Assembly (NCBI RefSeq): GCF_000331005.1 | Contig: NZ_AEJB01000212.1 | Location: 1-43,157 of the forward strand | Reading direction: 5' to 3' | DNA: 43,157 nt | Origin: Streptomyces turgidiscabies Car8 | GTDB taxonomy: Bacteria; Actinomycetota; Actinomycetes; Streptomycetales; Streptomycetaceae | Shown here: positions 42,270-43,157 of the stretch, in pieces | How the letters are laid out: each line of letters begins with the position of its first letter | How positions within the stretch are numbered: the stretch's first letter is position 1 | Notes under the pieces: generated by a model | The model's database searches: none | What the model was told of the DNA's origin: nothing | What the model saw: only the letters and a program-made list of their open reading frames with translations | Made by a program: the position numbers and the translations under genes

Positions 42270-43097
42270 ATGGGGGAATCACCTGACACCCGGCCCAGCT
42301 CGGAGTTCCACGCACGCAACTTCTCCACGGCGGACGTCGGACGGCTCGTGGCGGCCCTCGACGCGCAGGACCAGGCAGACGGCGTCCGACGCCTGCGCGC
42401 CTGGACACTGGGCGCGCTGAACCCGCGCCCCGGCGAACACGTGATCGACGTGGGCAGTGGTACGGGCTCGCACACCCTGGCCCTGGCGGCGGCCGTCGCC
42501 CCGTGCGGCGACGCCGTGGGCATCGAGGCGAACCCGGCGCTGCGCGAGGTCGCCGAGCAGCGGGCGGCGGACGCCGGCAACGCGGCCCGCTTCCTGGACG
42601 GCGACGCGCTCGCCCTGCCGCTGCCCGACGCCACGGTGGACGTGGTCTGGTGCGAACGGGTCCTGCAGCACCTCTCCGAACCGGACAAGGCCGTCGGTGA
42701 GATCGCGCGGGTCCTGCGCCCCGGCGGACGCGTGGCGCTCGTCGACTCGGACTGGGCCACCGCCCTCCTGCACCCCGGTGACCCGGACGCGGTGGCCGCG
42801 ATGACGGCGGGAACCCTGGCCGTGGCGGCCAACCCGTACTCCGGACGCCGGCTCGCGGACCAGCTGTCCGCCGCCGGACTGGTCGTCGACGACCGGGGTT
42901 CGCAGGCACTGCTCCAGGACAACGCGACGGTGCCCTGGCCCCTGGTGCGGATGATGGGCGAGTCGACCGTCCGGCGTGGACTCATGACCGAGGAGCAGCG
43001 CGACCGCCTCTACGCGGAGCTGACCGAGGCCGCGGAGCGGGGCGCGCTGCACATGTCGGTGACGATGTTCGCCGTGGTGGCCCACCGGCCCGCCTGA
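42270..43097 (+). CDS. Class I SAM-dependent methyltransferase
   Basis: A 275-residue methyltransferase. Motif I is HVIDVGSGTGSHTLALA (about residues 58-74); acidic motif II is VGIEANPALREVAEQ; motif for substrate/SAM contact is DVVWCERVLQHLSEPDKAVGEIARVLRPGGRVALVDSDW. It is similar to UbiE/arsenite-methyltransferase-like enzymes that methylate small molecules. Substrate unknown. It has no clear pathway neighbours; the window ends 60 bp after its stop. Confidence 0.88.
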   Translation: MGESPDTRPSSEFHARNFSTADVGRLVAALDAQDQADGVRRLRAWTLGALNPRPGEHVIDVGSGTGSHTLALAAAVAPCGDAVGIEANPALREVAEQRAADAGNAARFLDGDALALPLPDATVDVVWCERVLQHLSEPDKAVGEIARVLRPGGRVALVDSDWATALLHPGDPDAVAAMTAGTLAVAANPYSGRRLADQLSAAGLVVDDRGSQALLQDNATVPWPLVRMMGESTVRRGLMTEEQRDRLYAELTEAAERGALHMSVTMFAVVAHRPA

Positions 43098-43157
43098 CCT
43101 GCCCCGGGTGTTGTCGGGCTTCGTCGACGCTCGGCATGCGGCCCGGGCCCGGCCGTG

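Noticed and set aside
1..43157. rRNA, riboswitch or other structured RNA genes
   Set aside because: I saw no conserved rRNA stretches, T-box, TPP or cobalamin motifs by eye; a covariance-model scan would be the proper test.

Overview
The window is high-GC DNA with streptomycete gene content: GTG/TTG starts, a pSAM2-type integrative element, a PP2C/SpoIIE phosphatase fused to a HATPase domain, a DUF6479 protein, an MHYT protein and a sugar ABC importer without its own ATPase. Streptomyces or a close relative is the best fit. Everything here is read by eye from sequence; no database search was run.

Bases 1 to about 7150 are the right part of an actinomycete integrative and conjugative element (AICE). 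In order it carries a KorSA-like GntR repressor, a small conserved protein, an FtsK/TraB-type DNA translocase, a small Spd-like membrane protein, a 37-residue protein with two DnaJ-type zinc knuckles, a RepSA-like initiator, a 51-codon ORF, a P-loop kinase and a large serine integrase. The integrase start codon almost touches a truncated ABC-2 permease gene (about 7151-7411). The element has therefore apparently split that gene, and one attachment junction lies at about 7147-7175. The other junction and the 5' half of the permease must lie left of the window.

Bases 7600-23000 are chromosomal. They hold a hypothetical gene, a divergent hemC paralogue, a zinc alcohol dehydrogenase and a secreted SGNH hydrolase. 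Next are two closely related MarR regulators, the first overlapping a degenerate OmpR-type response regulator, and both genes have the same 17-bp operator-like element. These are followed by a DoxX/peroxiredoxin operon, a PAS-PAS-GAF-PP2C-HATPase regulator, a secreted cupin, an MFS exporter/monooxygenase-like pair divergent from a MerR regulator, and an FAD oxidoreductase preceded by a frameshifted gene remnant.

Bases 23400-30700 carry divergent AraC and IclR regulators, a HIT-like protein, a TauD-type dioxygenase, a luciferase-like oxidoreductase, and an operon of an MHYT membrane protein followed by a metallophosphoesterase.

Bases 30900-38500 form the most coherent functional unit. A chimeric regulator (DeoR-type HTH plus LacI-type sugar-binding domain) is followed by a lipoprotein sugar-binding protein, two MalF/MalG-type permeases, a D-2-hydroxyacid dehydrogenase with an altered Rossmann glycine motif, and a DUF2264 protein. 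A related operator-like sequence lies before both the regulator and the binding-protein gene. I read it as an oligosaccharide or sugar-acid uptake and breakdown locus with an unknown substrate. A strong hairpin follows it.

The remainder has a small hypothetical gene, the remains of a ROK kinase gene, yciO, a PucR/CdaR-like regulator, a DUF6479 protein and a methyltransferase. I found no rRNA, tRNA or CRISPR array.
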